Of a stretch of 38,828 bases of DNA, positions 17,472 to 25,888 are shown in pieces (within the stretch, counting starts at the first letter, position 1; each line of letters begins with the position of its first letter). A model generated the notes under the pieces. The model made no database searches. It saw only the letters and a program-made list of their open reading frames with translations, and had not been told where the DNA came from. The stretch is from Centipeda noxia ATCC 43541 (lineage in GTDB: Bacteria > Bacillota > Negativicutes > Selenomonadales > Selenomonadaceae), in the NCBI RefSeq assembly GCF_000160555.1, contig NZ_GG749279.1:472828-511655 (forward strand). The letters run 5' to 3'. The translations under genes were made by a program, and so were the position numbers.

Positions 17472-17472
17472 A

Positions 17473-18834
17473 TCAGTTCGTCAGTGACCTCGTAGGTGCA
17501 GGGATGCGGCCGCCGCGCGCAATGAATGCCGCCGAGCTGAACGCACTGCGCACGGGAACAATCGGAGAGTAGCCGAGGAGTCCTCCGAACGAGACTCCCT
17601 CGCCTACTTTCTTGCCAGGGACTGGGATAATGCGCACCGCTGTCGTCTTGTTGTTCACTATCCCGATCGCAGCCTCATCTGCAATGATAGCTGCAATAGT
17701 TGATGCTGATGTATCGCCCTCAATCGCTATCATATCGAGTCCGACCGAACAAACACAGGTCATCGCCTCGAGCTTCTCGATCGTTAGACTGCCGCGTTGC
17801 ACAGCATCAATCATGCCCTCATCCTCGCTGACGGGGATAAATGCGCCCGATAGTCCGCCGACATGGGAACTCGCCATGAGGCCGCCCTTCTTGACCGCAT
17901 CGTTGAGCAGTGCGAGCGCAGCCGTTGTCCCCGGAGCTCCGCACGCCTCAAGACCCATCTCCTCAAGAATGCGCGCCACGCTGTCACCAACCTCGGAGGT
18001 CGGTGCAAGCGAGAGATCAATGATCCCGAACGGCACTCCGAGGCGCCGAGATGCCTCACGCGCAACCAACTGGCCAACACGCGTGATCTTGAATGCGGTC
18101 CGCTTGATCGTCTCTGCAATCTCGGTAAAGTCCGCACCCTTGAGATCCTCCAGCGCATGCTTTACAACGCCGGGGCCGCTGACGCCGACATTGATGACGC
18201 GGTCCCCCTCGGCAACACCGTGGAACGCCCCTGCCATAAAGGGATTGTCCCCAGGCGCGTTGCAGAACACCACGATCTTTGCACAGCCGATCGCCTCCTG
18301 CTCACGCGTCAGTTCCGCCGTACGCTTGATCACATCGCCCATCTCGCGCACGGCATCCATATTGATGCCGGCCTTCGTGGAACCGATGTTCACCGATGAG
18401 CAGACAATATCCGTCGCAGCCATCGCCTGCGGGATCGAGTCGATGAGCACGCGGTCGCCGCGAGTCAGCCCCTTCTCCACAAGAGCAGAGAATCCGCCGA
18501 TGAAGTTGACGCCGACAGCCTTTGCTGCACGGTCAAGCGCTTCTGCCACAGGTACAAAGGAATCTGTCCGGCATGCATCCGCCGCGATTGCAATCGGTGT
18601 GACGGAGATGCGCTTGTTGATGATGGGAATGCCGAATTCCGCTTCGATATCCTCACCGGCCCGCACGAGATCCTCAGCGGAGTGCGTAATCTTCTCATAC
18701 ACATTCTGACAGAACTTGTCAATGTTTGGATGCGCGCAGTCACGCAGGGATATCCCCATGGTAATCGTGCGCACATCGAGACGATTCTCCGTAATCATCC
18801 GGTTTGTTTCCCGGATGTCCTCAAATGTAATCAC
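17473..18834 (-). CDS. DUF711/UPF0210 (PFL family) protein of unknown function
   Basis: A 453-residue protein matching the UPF0210 family in length and in blocks such as [12 protein letters not shown] near residue 22, [32 protein letters not shown], and [17 protein letters not shown] near the C-terminus. A structure of a family member resembles the glycyl-radical barrel (hence PFL), but no glycyl-radical motif is seen here and no activity is established. It starts at GTG with GAGGAG eight bases upstream and lies 15 bases after an ACT-domain gene, a pairing seen in many Firmicutes. Joint function is inferred. Confidence 0.93.
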   Translation of the reverse strand: MITFEDIRETNRMITENRLDVRTITMGISLRDCAHPNIDKFCQNVYEKITHSAEDLVRAGEDIEAEFGIPIINKRISVTPIAIAADACRTDSFVPVAEALDRAAKAVGVNFIGGFSALVEKGLTRGDRVLIDSIPQAMAATDIVCSSVNIGSTKAGINMDAVREMGDVIKRTAELTREQEAIGCAKIVVFCNAPGDNPFMAGAFHGVAEGDRVINVGVSGPGVVKHALEDLKGADFTEIAETIKRTAFKITRVGQLVAREASRRLGVPFGIIDLSLAPTSEVGDSVARILEEMGLEACGAPGTTAALALLNDAVKKGGLMASSHVGGLSGAFIPVSEDEGMIDAVQRGSLTIEKLEAMTCVCSVGLDMIAIEGDTSASTIAAIIADEAAIGIVNNKTTAVRIIPVPGKKVGEGVSFGGLLGYSPIVPVRSAFSSAAFIARGGRIPAPTRSLTN

Positions 18835-18849
18835 TCTGCCGCTCCTCGC

Positions 18850-19122
18850 TCAAATGCTGTGCATGACCTGAAAAATTTCCTGGTGCTGAACCTTGATCTC
18901 GAGGCCGCACTCCTCTCCCTTTTTCCGCAGCATCTCCTGCAGGTCCTTCAAACGGATCTCCGCATCATCCGGCATCTCAGCAATCATGACCATGTTGAAG
19001 AACCCGTCCATGATATTTTGGTTCACGTTCATGATGTTCACGCGCTGCTCCGCGAGAATCCCGCTCACCATCGCGACAATACCGACCTGATCTCGACCGA
19101 CAATCGTCACAACCAGCTTCAT
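18850..19122 (-). CDS. ACT-domain protein (UPF0237)
   Basis: A 90-residue single ACT domain beginning MKLVVTIVGRDQVGIVAMVSG, with LAEQRVNIMNVNQNIMDGFFNMVMI following. ACT domains bind small ligands, often amino acids, and act as sensors; GcvR is a distant relative. GAGGAGG lies about seven bases before the ATG. With the downstream DUF711 gene it forms a conserved pair, so it may regulate or sense the substrate of that protein. Ligand unknown. Confidence 0.92.
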   Translation of the reverse strand: MKLVVTIVGRDQVGIVAMVSGILAEQRVNIMNVNQNIMDGFFNMVMIAEMPDDAEIRLKDLQEMLRKKGEECGLEIKVQHQEIFQVMHSI

Positions 19123-19186
19123 CTTTGTCCCTCCTCACAAGAAACAAGCGTTTACTCAACACAGACATTCATAAAATATACACTAA

Positions 19187-19215
19187 GTTATAGCAGATAA
19201 TACCGAAAGCGTCAA
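19187..19215 (-). promoter_or_regulatory. Promoter of the ACT/DUF711/nth transcript
   Basis: TTGACG (19210-19215) and TATAAC (19187-19192) on the minus strand are 17 bases apart, each 5/6 to consensus. The start of transcription should be near 19180, about 58 bases before the ACT gene. Confidence 0.75.
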
Positions 19216-19294
19216 TAATTATGCAATGATTCAGTCCTTTACGAATGTATATTCTTTGTTATGAGAGGTTTTAAACAATAAATAGCAAACAAAA

Positions 19295-19336
19295 ATACGG
19301 TACGTGTCGCAAGAAAATATGCGGTCCATACCGTAT
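19295..19336 (-). terminator. Terminator after the 219-residue exported protein gene
   Basis: Outer arms at 19295-19302 and 19329-19336 form an 8-base-pair stem enclosing a short inner CGCA/TGCG stem. On the minus strand the outer stem runs into TTTTTG. It begins 12 bases after the stop at 19348. Confidence 0.7.
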
Positions 19337-19347
19337 CCTCATATGAA

Positions 19348-20007
19348 TCAGAGCCCAAGGTCGCCCATTTTGATTTCTTCCACACGCCCATGCTCAATCT
19401 CGAAAGCGAAGCCAACCGTTGGATCTTCTTCGGAAAAGTAGATGTAGTCCTCCCCATAGATCATGCTTGGCTCACCATACACACGACGGAGCTCCTCCAA
19501 AGAAGTACCGATACAAACGCCCTTCCCCGAAGCAAGTGTACTGCGCTCTGATATCTTGACCTGGCGTACAAGGCCATCTACGAAATCCAAGGACAAGCCG
19601 TCTGTGTAATCATACTCAACAACTTCTTTTCCCGCATAACGCATGGAGCGCTCCGACTCCACTTCAAATGGCGCTCCATAACACGCACGCACATCATCCT
19701 CCGAAGCCCCATAAGCGATATCGCCAAGTACCAGCCCGTCGCGTGCAATGCGTGCAGCTGATTTTTGTTCCTCTGCACGATGCTGACGCAATGTCTCCGC
19801 CTCGCGCTTGGCAGCATCATCCGCCGAAAGCGTCTGCTCCACAGAATCACGTGCGATGGTGATCCTTTTCTCTTCATTCGTATGCGGCGGCACTGTCACA
19901 GTACTGCAAAACGCATCCATTGTAAAGTTCGCAGCGACACCGGCAATGACTGCAATTCCGACAAACGCCGCACCCATTCGAATATTCAACGGCCGTCTCT
20001 CCCTCAA
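19348..20007 (-). CDS. Exported/anchored protein with two BamE-like repeats (paralogue A)
   Basis: A 219-residue protein I cannot name. Residues 11-30 are a hydrophobic signal anchor; 45-90 are charged and probably a coiled linker. Two repeats follow: GDIAYGASEDDVRACYGAPFEVE near residue 94 and CIGTSLEELRRVYGEPSMIY near 158, each leading to a beta-rich stretch that ends in a valine/isoleucine-lysine motif (VRQVKI, VEEIKM). The pattern G-x-S-x-x-x-V-x-x-x-Y-G-x-P resembles SmpA/OmlA (BamE) domains. It is a paralogue of the next gene, 40 bases upstream. Start is uncertain: TTG at 20007, TTG at 19989 (with GGGAG upstream), or ATG at 19977. Confidence 0.7.
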   Translation of the reverse strand: MRERRPLNIRMGAAFVGIAVIAGVAANFTMDAFCSTVTVPPHTNEEKRITIARDSVEQTLSADDAAKREAETLRQHRAEEQKSAARIARDGLVLGDIAYGASEDDVRACYGAPFEVESERSMRYAGKEVVEYDYTDGLSLDFVDGLVRQVKISERSTLASGKGVCIGTSLEELRRVYGEPSMIYGEDYIYFSEEDPTVGFAFEIEHGRVEEIKMGDLGL

Positions 20008-20047
20008 AATCCTTTTATGAGCTGTATCACTGCCGCCGTGCAGATAC

Positions 20048-20527
20048 TCAGCGAATCACGCCCATCTTGATCTCGTCGACACGATTATTCTCAATTTCAA
20101 AGGCAAAACCAATCGTCTGGTCGCCATCCGCAAAGTAGATATAATCATCCCCGCGTATTGTATCCGGCTGTCCGTAGGCCGCAATCAGCGTATTTACATC
20201 CGTGCCGACAGCAATATTTTCCTTTGTCTGAATACCGTTGCGGGCATCAATTTCAATGCGGCGTGCAGCACCATCTACAAAGGTAATGTCAAAGCCGCTG
20301 CCATACTCCCATTCGACTGCCTGTCCGCCCGAATAGAAGGGATTATATTTTGTCTCAACTTTATGTGGGGCTCCATATACGCTCCGCACATAATTCTCCG
20401 AAGCCCCATACTCGATGCCGCCAACAACGAGCGCATCTTGCGGCACAGACGCCTGTGCCGTCGTCCCTGCCCCAAGGAGACCGACGCCAAGAGCAATGCC
20501 CGCAATTTGCCTGCCAATTTTAAACAT
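20048..20527 (-). CDS. Secreted protein with two BamE-like repeats (paralogue B)
   Basis: A 159-residue protein with a signal peptide (hydrophobic residues 8-22, likely cleaved after AQA near residue 26). Its mature part is two repeats: GGIEYGASENYVRSVYGAPHKVE and VGTDVNTLIAAYGQPDTI, each followed by a short beta-rich stretch ending in RRIEI or VDEIKM. It aligns along its whole mature part with the 219-residue neighbour. AAGGAG lies nine bases before the ATG at 20527; the longer frame to 20647 runs into a terminator hairpin and is unlikely. Function unknown; periplasmic or envelope location is inferred. Confidence 0.75.
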   Translation of the reverse strand: MFKIGRQIAGIALGVGLLGAGTTAQASVPQDALVVGGIEYGASENYVRSVYGAPHKVETKYNPFYSGGQAVEWEYGSGFDITFVDGAARRIEIDARNGIQTKENIAVGTDVNTLIAAYGQPDTIRGDDYIYFADGDQTIGFAFEIENNRVDEIKMGVIR

Positions 20528-20600
20528 AATCCACATCTCCTTCACTAAAAACACATTTTCATGAATCCCCAATTCTATTGAAGAATTATAAAGTAAGACA

Positions 20601-20640
20601 ATGAAAAGCCTCTGAAGGATTCTTTTCAGAGGCTTTTCAT
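20601..20640 (-). terminator. Second hairpin downstream of PFOR
   Basis: A perfect 16-base-pair stem (20601-20616 with 20625-20640), loop of eight bases. The right arm on the minus strand ends GGCTTTTCATTG, so the U tract is part of the stem. It lies seven bases past the first PFOR terminator and probably acts as a back-up, insulating the exported-protein gene. Confidence 0.65.
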
Positions 20641-20646
20641 ATGTCA

Positions 20647-20678
20647 AAAACTGCTGCGGAAAAATCCGCAGCAGTTTT
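20647..20678 (-). terminator. Terminator of PFOR
   Basis: A perfect 14-base-pair stem (20647-20660 with 20665-20678), four-base A/T loop, begins 16 bases after the PFOR stop and is followed on the minus strand by TTTTTG. It has T tracts on both sides and could work in both directions. Confidence 0.9.
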
Positions 20679-20693
20679 TTCTAAAAAAGAGAT

Positions 20694-23600
20694 TCACGCC
20701 TTGCCTGCAAGTTTTTTGTAGTTGTTGTAGCGCATCTCCGCATCCTTCCGTGTCTTTTCAAAGAGCGCCTCCGCGGCTTCGGGAAAATTGGTCTTCAAGC
20801 TGATGTAGCGGTTTTCGCCAAGCAGGAACTCTTGGAACTTCGAAAAATCCGGTTCCTTTGAGTCAAGTGTGAACGGATTCTTATCCGTATCAACCAGCTG
20901 TGGATTGTAACGATAGTTTGCCCAATAGCCGCACTCGACGGCAAGCTTTCCCTCAAGCTGTGCACAGCCCATGCCTTTGCGAATGCCATGATTAATACAC
21001 GGCGAGTATGCGATAATGAGAGACGGACCTGGATATGCCTCCGCCTCACTGATCGCTTTGAGTACCTGGTTCTGGTCAGCGCCCATGTCCACCTGAGCAA
21101 CATAGACGTAGCCATAGGACATCGCCATCATGCCGAGATCCTTCTTTTTCGTCTTCTTGCCCGTTGCCGCAAATTCTGCAATCGCTGCTGCAGGCGTTGC
21201 CTTCGATGCCTGACCGCCCGTATTCGAGTAAACTTCCGTATCAAAGACCATGATATTGACGTCTTCACCCGAGGCAAGGACATGATCAACCCCGCCGTAG
21301 CCGATATCATATGCCCAGCCGTCGCCGCCGAAGATCCACTGCGACCGCTTCACGAAGTAATCGTGATCGCTGTAGATGCGGCAGAGAAGTTCATCCTCGC
21401 CTTTCTCCTTCTCAAGAAGAACGCGAAGCAGGTCGGCACGGTCACGCGTCCCCTCTCCGCTGTCACGCTTATCAAGCCAGAGCTGCATTGCTGCCTGAAG
21501 CTCTTCTGAGCCCTTCTTCTCCTCAAGAGCCTGTGTTACGGCAACGGCGATGGACTCACGCACCGCCTTCGTTCCAAGCAGCATGCCGAGGCCGTATTCA
21601 GCGTTGTCTTCAAACAGGGAATTTGCCCATGCAGGCCCCTGCCCGTGTACATTTGTCGTATAGGGCATGGCTGGGGCGCTCGCCCCCCAAATAGAGGAGC
21701 ATCCCGTTGCATTTGCGATCAGCATACGGTCACCGAAAAGCTGTGTGACCAGCTTTGCATACGGTGTCTCACCACAGCCCGCGCATGCGCCCGAGAACTC
21801 GAACAGCGGCTTTTCGAACTGAGAGCCGATCACTGTCGTCTTTTTCATCGGGGTATTCTTAACGGAAACTTTCTCAGGATCTACGCCATAATCGAAATAC
21901 TTTTGTGCATCACGGAGCTTGTCATCGAGAAGAGTCATATCGAGCGCCTTACCCGGGCATACCTGCGCACAGTTGCCGCAGCCGAGACAATCGAGGGTTG
22001 AAACTGCTATCGTGAAATTCAGTCCCTTTGCTGGGCGTGATTTCACTGACTGAAAACCTTCCGGAGCCGCCGCAAGCTCTTCATCAGTCGTCAAAATAGG
22101 ACGAATGGTCGCATGTGGGCAAACAAAAGAACACTGGTTGCACTGAATACACTTTTCCGGACGCCATACAGGTACGGAAATCGCCGTCCCACGTTTCTCA
22201 AACGCCGTTCCGCCAAGCGGGAATGTGCCATCCTCCATGCCGATAAGCTCAGAGATCTTGAGCTTATCGCCTTCCTGGCGGTTCATGACATTCTGGACTT
22301 TGGTGATGAATTCCGGCGTCTTCTCATTCACCGGCACTTCCTCATCCACAGCATCTTTCCATTCTGCGGGCACATTAACTCGATGGAGTGACGCAATGCC
22401 TTGATCAATTGCGCCATTGTTCATGTTGACAACCTTCTCGCCCTTGCTTCCATAGGATGAACTGACTGCGTCCTTGAGATATTTGACAGCATCCTCAATG
22501 GGAATGATGTTGGCAAGCTTGAAGAAACCTGACTGCATGACCATATTGAAGCGTCCGCCGAGGCCGAGATCCCGCGCAATTTGGACAGCATTAACCGTAT
22601 AAAATTCGATCTCATTCTGCGCAATATAACGCTTCATCGACGCGGGCAGATGCGTGCTCAACTCCTCATCAGACCACAGTGTATTAAGCAGAAATTTACC
22701 GCCTTTCTTGAGCCCAGCAAGGAGATCGTACTGTCGAACATAGGACTGCTGAGAGCAGGAGATAAAGTCCGCCTTATTGATGAGATATGGACTCATGATT
22801 GGTGACTTCCCAAAACGCAGATGACTCATCGTAATACCGCCCGATTTCTTCGAGTCATAGGCAAAATATGCCTGGGCATACATGTCCGTCTTGTCGCCAA
22901 TGATCTTAATGGCACTCTTGTTCGCACCGACTGTGCCGTCCGAACCAAGCCCCCAGAATTTACATGCCGTTGTCCCCTCTTTCGTAAGGTTGACATCGCC
23001 GTGAATCGGCTTGAGGCTGCGATGCGTCACATCATCTTCGATGCCGAGCGTAAAGCCGTGCATCGGCTCATCCTTCTTGAGCTCCTCATAGACTGCAAAA
23101 ATCTGATCCGGCGTTGTGTCTTTTCCGCCGAGGCCATAACGGCCGCCGACAATAACGGGGGTCATACCGGAGCTGTAATAAGCCGCCTTAACGTCGAGGT
23201 AGAGCGGCTCACCGAGAGCTCCTGGCTCCTTCGTTCGGTCGAGAACAGCAACCTTTTGTACCGTCTTTGGAAGATATTTGAAGAAATGCTCGATAGAGAA
23301 CGGTCGGTAGAGGTGAACAGATAAAATACCAACCTTCTCTCCCTGTGTATTCAAATACTCGGAGACTTCCTGCGCCGTCTGGCAGACCGATCCCATTGCA
23401 ATAATGATACGCTCGGCATCCGGCGCGCCGTAATAATCAAAGAGATGGTGCTCGCGCCCCGTGATTTTCGTCATCTGAGCCATCGCTTCTTCGACAAGCT
23501 CAGGGATTGCGTCATAGTAGCGGTTAACAGCTTCACGTCCCTGGAAATAGATATCGGGATTCTGCGCTGTGCCGCGGATAACAGGATGATCTGGGTTAAG

Positions 23601-24221
23601 CGCACGGCGGCGAAATGCGTTAACAGCATCCCAATCGAGAATCTTTGCGAGATCATCATAGTCAACGACCTCGATCTTCTGAATTTCATGCGAGGTGCGG
23701 AATCCGTCAAAGAAGTTGATAAAAGGGATACGCCCCTTGATAGCAACGAGATGTGCCACTGCAGAGAGATCCATAACCTCCTGCACGCTTGACTCCGCAA
23801 GCATCGCAACGCCAGTCTGGCGCGCTGCCATAACATCCTGATGGTCGCCGAAAATATTCAGTGAAGATGCAGCGATTGCACGCGCACTGACATGGAATAC
23901 ACCCGGAAGAAGCTCGCCTGCAATCTTATACATATTTGGAATCATCAGCAGGAGCCCCTGCGATGCCGTATAGGTCGTTGTCAAAGCCCCAACTTGTAGT
24001 GAGCCGTGCACTGCTCCTGCGGCACCAGCCTCCGACTGCATCTCAATAAGACGCACCTTCTGCCCGAAGAGGTTTTTCGTCCCCTTTGCTGCGAGGCTGT
24101 CGACATGTTCTGCCATGGGCGATGACGGTGTAATGGGATAGATTGCTGCTACATCCGTAAACGCATAGGAAATATATCCGGCGGCTGTATTGCCGTCCAT
24201 TGTCTTCATTTTTTTTGCCAT
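20694..24221 (-). CDS. nifJ: Pyruvate:ferredoxin (flavodoxin) oxidoreductase, single chain
   Basis: About 1175 residues, the full length of one-chain PFOR, which oxidises pyruvate to acetyl-CoA and CO2 and reduces ferredoxin. Near residues 689-701 and 743-755 two ferredoxin-type motifs (CIQCNQCSFVCPH, CLGCGNCAQVCPG) bind two 4Fe-4S clusters; CAGCGETPY near 810 and SPCINHG near the C-terminus supply the proximal cluster. The thiamine diphosphate site is GDGWAYDIGYGG near 963, then SNTGGQASKATP. I start at the ATG at 24221 (MAKKMKTMDGN), with GGGGAG about eight bases upstream; the 12 codons before it look non-coding. Single-gene unit with its own promoter and terminators. It is oxygen-sensitive, which marks an anaerobe. 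Confidence 0.98.
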   Translation of the reverse strand: MAKKMKTMDGNTAAGYISYAFTDVAAIYPITPSSPMAEHVDSLAAKGTKNLFGQKVRLIEMQSEAGAAGAVHGSLQVGALTTTYTASQGLLLMIPNMYKIAGELLPGVFHVSARAIAASSLNIFGDHQDVMAARQTGVAMLAESSVQEVMDLSAVAHLVAIKGRIPFINFFDGFRTSHEIQKIEVVDYDDLAKILDWDAVNAFRRRALNPDHPVIRGTAQNPDIYFQGREAVNRYYDAIPELVEEAMAQMTKITGREHHLFDYYGAPDAERIIIAMGSVCQTAQEVSEYLNTQGEKVGILSVHLYRPFSIEHFFKYLPKTVQKVAVLDRTKEPGALGEPLYLDVKAAYYSSGMTPVIVGGRYGLGGKDTTPDQIFAVYEELKKDEPMHGFTLGIEDDVTHRSLKPIHGDVNLTKEGTTACKFWGLGSDGTVGANKSAIKIIGDKTDMYAQAYFAYDSKKSGGITMSHLRFGKSPIMSPYLINKADFISCSQQSYVRQYDLLAGLKKGGKFLLNTLWSDEELSTHLPASMKRYIAQNEIEFYTVNAVQIARDLGLGGRFNMVMQSGFFKLANIIPIEDAVKYLKDAVSSSYGSKGEKVVNMNNGAIDQGIASLHRVNVPAEWKDAVDEEVPVNEKTPEFITKVQNVMNRQEGDKLKISELIGMEDGTFPLGGTAFEKRGTAISVPVWRPEKCIQCNQCSFVCPHATIRPILTTDEELAAAPEGFQSVKSRPAKGLNFTIAVSTLDCLGCGNCAQVCPGKALDMTLLDDKLRDAQKYFDYGVDPEKVSVKNTPMKKTTVIGSQFEKPLFEFSGACAGCGETPYAKLVTQLFGDRMLIANATGCSSIWGASAPAMPYTTNVHGQGPAWANSLFEDNAEYGLGMLLGTKAVRESIAVAVTQALEEKKGSEELQAAMQLWLDKRDSGEGTRDRADLLRVLLEKEKGEDELLCRIYSDHDYFVKRSQWIFGGDGWAYDIGYGGVDHVLASGEDVNIMVFDTEVYSNTGGQASKATPAAAIAEFAATGKKTKKKDLGMMAMSYGYVYVAQVDMGADQNQVLKAISEAEAYPGPSLIIAYSPCINHGIRKGMGCAQLEGKLAVECGYWANYRYNPQLVDTDKNPFTLDSKEPDFSKFQEFLLGENRYISLKTNFPEAAEALFEKTRKDAEMRYNNYKKLAGKA

Positions 24222-24374
24222 ATTGCTGCTCCCCTTTCGAAAGAAATGCACAAACATTTCTCAAAATACTAAAATATAAACACATAAGCAAAGAATTTAT
24301 CCCTTCATTTCTTCTTGATAAAAAAAATCAAAAAGATTATCTATGAAGGAGCATCAATCCTATACTTTTCGTTT
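24222..24374 (-). promoter_or_regulatory. Long untranslated leader of PFOR
   Basis: About 147 bases separate the predicted start of transcription (near 24368) from the PFOR ATG. The stretch is AT-rich. I see no strong hairpin, known riboswitch or coding frame in it. Confidence 0.5.
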
Positions 24375-24403
24375 ATTATACAACGGAAAAACAGCCTTGT
24401 AAA
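24375..24403 (-). promoter_or_regulatory. Promoter of PFOR
   Basis: Minus-strand TTTACA (24398-24403) and an exact TATAAT (24375-24380) with a 17-base spacer. One of the strongest promoter matches in the window, fitting a central metabolic gene. Confidence 0.85.
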
Positions 24404-24487
24404 CAAGATAGCAATTCTCAAAAATATAAGCAATTGTTCTTCCCGTTGTTTTATTATGGAGAAAATAACCGATTGTCCTACCAAAAA

Positions 24488-24510
24488 ACGAGCTGCACTC
24501 AGCAGCTCGT
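24488..24510 (-). terminator. Terminator of the corA transcript
   Basis: A 9-base-pair stem (24488-24496 with 24502-24510) followed on the minus strand by TTTTTTGG. It overlaps the last codons of the small ORF at 24499-24720, whose stop codon falls in the loop. Confidence 0.85.
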
Positions 24511-24720
24511 CCGTCCTAGAAGGGGGTGAAGCGTCGGCCTTAGATCCCGTACTCGTATGAGATAAAGCGCTTCCGTAAGGTCAATATCACGACGGCTGTT
24601 GCCATACTCATATACATAGACAGGATGTTCCGCGCCGACCTCACTTCCTGGCATATATACATATTCATCCGTATGTCGATCGCCGAAAATAATGCCGCGC
24701 TCAAGCTGCGCCTCGCGCAT
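24499..24720 (-). CDS. Small protein coupled to corA, unknown function
   Basis: A 73-residue frame whose ATG shares a base with the corA stop (TGATG), a typical coupling arrangement. The sequence is polar, with tyrosine- and acid-rich EYVYMPGSEVGAEHPVYVYEYG in the middle; no membrane helix or signal is seen. I do not recognise a family. Its end runs into the terminator, which is unusual and is the main argument against it. The alternative is that it is chance coding between corA and the terminator. Confidence 0.5.
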   Translation of the reverse strand: MREAQLERGIIFGDRHTDEYVYMPGSEVGAEHPVYVYEYGNSRRDIDLTEALYLIRVRDLRPTLHPLLGRTSC

Positions 24721-25673
24721 CAAAACATATCCCTCCGCCAAAGCATATAGACGACTGCAGACGACACGCAGACCGCAATGATGACCACGCGGGTAAATCC
24801 CATCGGATCCCCTTCATAGGGCACAGGCACATTCATCCCAAAAAAACTTGAGATCACCGTCGGAATCGCGAGGATAATCGTGATTGCCGTCAGAAATTTC
24901 ATCACGAGATTCAGGTTGTTCGAGACAATCGAAGAAAACGTATCAGCAAGACGCGCAAGAATTTTACTGTACATCTCTACCATCTCACGAGCCTGTTTAT
25001 TCTCAATGATAACATCCTCGAGCAGGTCTTCATCTTCCTCGTACATCTTGAAAATATGGTGTACCGTCGTATTTGTGCGCAGGCGCATCAGGCGATCCAG
25101 AACCGCTCCGTTCGAGCGCAGTGCCGCATTGAAATACGTGAGGCCCTTCTGCAGCTGCAGGAGGCGTAGGATCTCGCTGTTTTTCATATCATGGCGCAGA
25201 CGATCCTCAATTTCCTCAGAGAGTTTGCTGATCTGACGCAGATAGCGCAAATAGAAGACATCCGACTTGTAGAGAATCTGAAAGAGGAAGCGCGTGCGCT
25301 TGTAGGTACGAAAAAGTTTCGCCGTACGCTCGTTGAACTCTGCCATCACGGGCGTCTCCTCGAGACAGACCGTGATGATGTGCTCGTCCGTGAGGATGAT
25401 CGCAAGCGGCAGCGTATCGTAGCTGTCCTCACCGCGATAGACTGGCACGTTTGTCAGGATCATGACCGAGTCATCTTCAACATCCGTATGCGAGCGCTCC
25501 TCATCATCGAGTGCAGAACGCAGGAAGTCGGGGTCAACCTCGGTGAGCGTACTGACAACCTTCAGCTCGTATGGCGTTGGGTTGACAATATTGATCCACG
25601 CCCCCTTGGTAAGCGTCTTAAGAGAAAGCTCTTGAAGAGGACCGGATTCCATGGATTTATAAATTTGAAGCAA
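24720..25673 (-). CDS. corA: CorA-family magnesium/cobalt transporter
   Basis: A 317-residue CorA-type channel. The large N-terminal cytoplasmic domain is followed by two C-terminal helices with the signature GMN near residue 279 (SSFFGMNVPVPYEG) in the periplasmic loop. The family moves Mg2+ and sometimes Co2+ or Ni2+. The start is a TTG at 25673: AAGGAG lies nine bases upstream, and no good ATG is near. The transcript has a leader ORF of 26 codons upstream and a coupled small ORF downstream. Cobalt import for the cobalamin pathway is possible but unproven, as the genes are far apart. Confidence 0.93.
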   Translation of the reverse strand: MLQIYKSMESGPLQELSLKTLTKGAWINIVNPTPYELKVVSTLTEVDPDFLRSALDDEERSHTDVEDDSVMILTNVPVYRGEDSYDTLPLAIILTDEHIITVCLEETPVMAEFNERTAKLFRTYKRTRFLFQILYKSDVFYLRYLRQISKLSEEIEDRLRHDMKNSEILRLLQLQKGLTYFNAALRSNGAVLDRLMRLRTNTTVHHIFKMYEEDEDLLEDVIIENKQAREMVEMYSKILARLADTFSSIVSNNLNLVMKFLTAITIILAIPTVISSFFGMNVPVPYEGDPMGFTRVVIIAVCVSSAVVYMLWRRDMF

Positions 25674-25706
25674 GGGATGGCACTCCTTTCCGACCGCCCT
25701 CCCCTG

Positions 25707-25787
25707 TCAGCACAGAACGCTGTCTGTGAAGCAAAGAGAGGACGGGCTGTATATGTAGGGATCGGACTGCAAAGGTGTATCGTCCAT
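25707..25787 (-). CDS. 26-codon ORF in the corA leader, candidate leader peptide
   Basis: An ATG at 25787 preceded by GGAAGGAAGTGAAGAGC (purine-rich ribosome site) opens a 26-residue frame, MDDTPLQSDPYIYSPSSLCF and six more, ending 34 bases before the corA start. It is inside the transcribed leader set by the promoter at 25843-25871. It could be a leader peptide, as known for Mg2+ transporter genes such as mgtA in enteric bacteria, or chance. It has two Pro-containing segments. No homologue is known to me. Confidence 0.4.
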   Translation of the reverse strand: MDDTPLQSDPYIYSPSSLCFTDSVLC

Positions 25788-25842
25788 GCTCTTCACTTCC
25801 TTCCGGCTTTCAGAAATACTTCACATGAAAATGACCGAATGA

Positions 25843-25871
25843 ATTGTAACGCAAAAAGAGCTGCTTGTCCA
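25843..25871 (-). promoter_or_regulatory. Promoter of the corA transcript
   Basis: Minus-strand TGGACA (25866-25871) and TACAAT (25843-25848), each 5/6 to consensus, are 17 bases apart. Transcription should start near 25836, about 160 bases before the corA TTG. Confidence 0.75.
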
Positions 25872-25888
25872 TACCAGCAAGTAAAAAC

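Noticed and set aside
17612-18709. 365-codon plus-strand open frame opposite the DUF711 gene
   Set aside because: Antisense shadow; Ser/Pro/Ala-rich sequence typical of the complementary frame of a GC-rich gene.
20528-20647. N-terminal extension of the secreted protein (40 codons)
   Set aside because: It would begin inside a terminator hairpin and precede a clean signal peptide with its own AAGGAG site.
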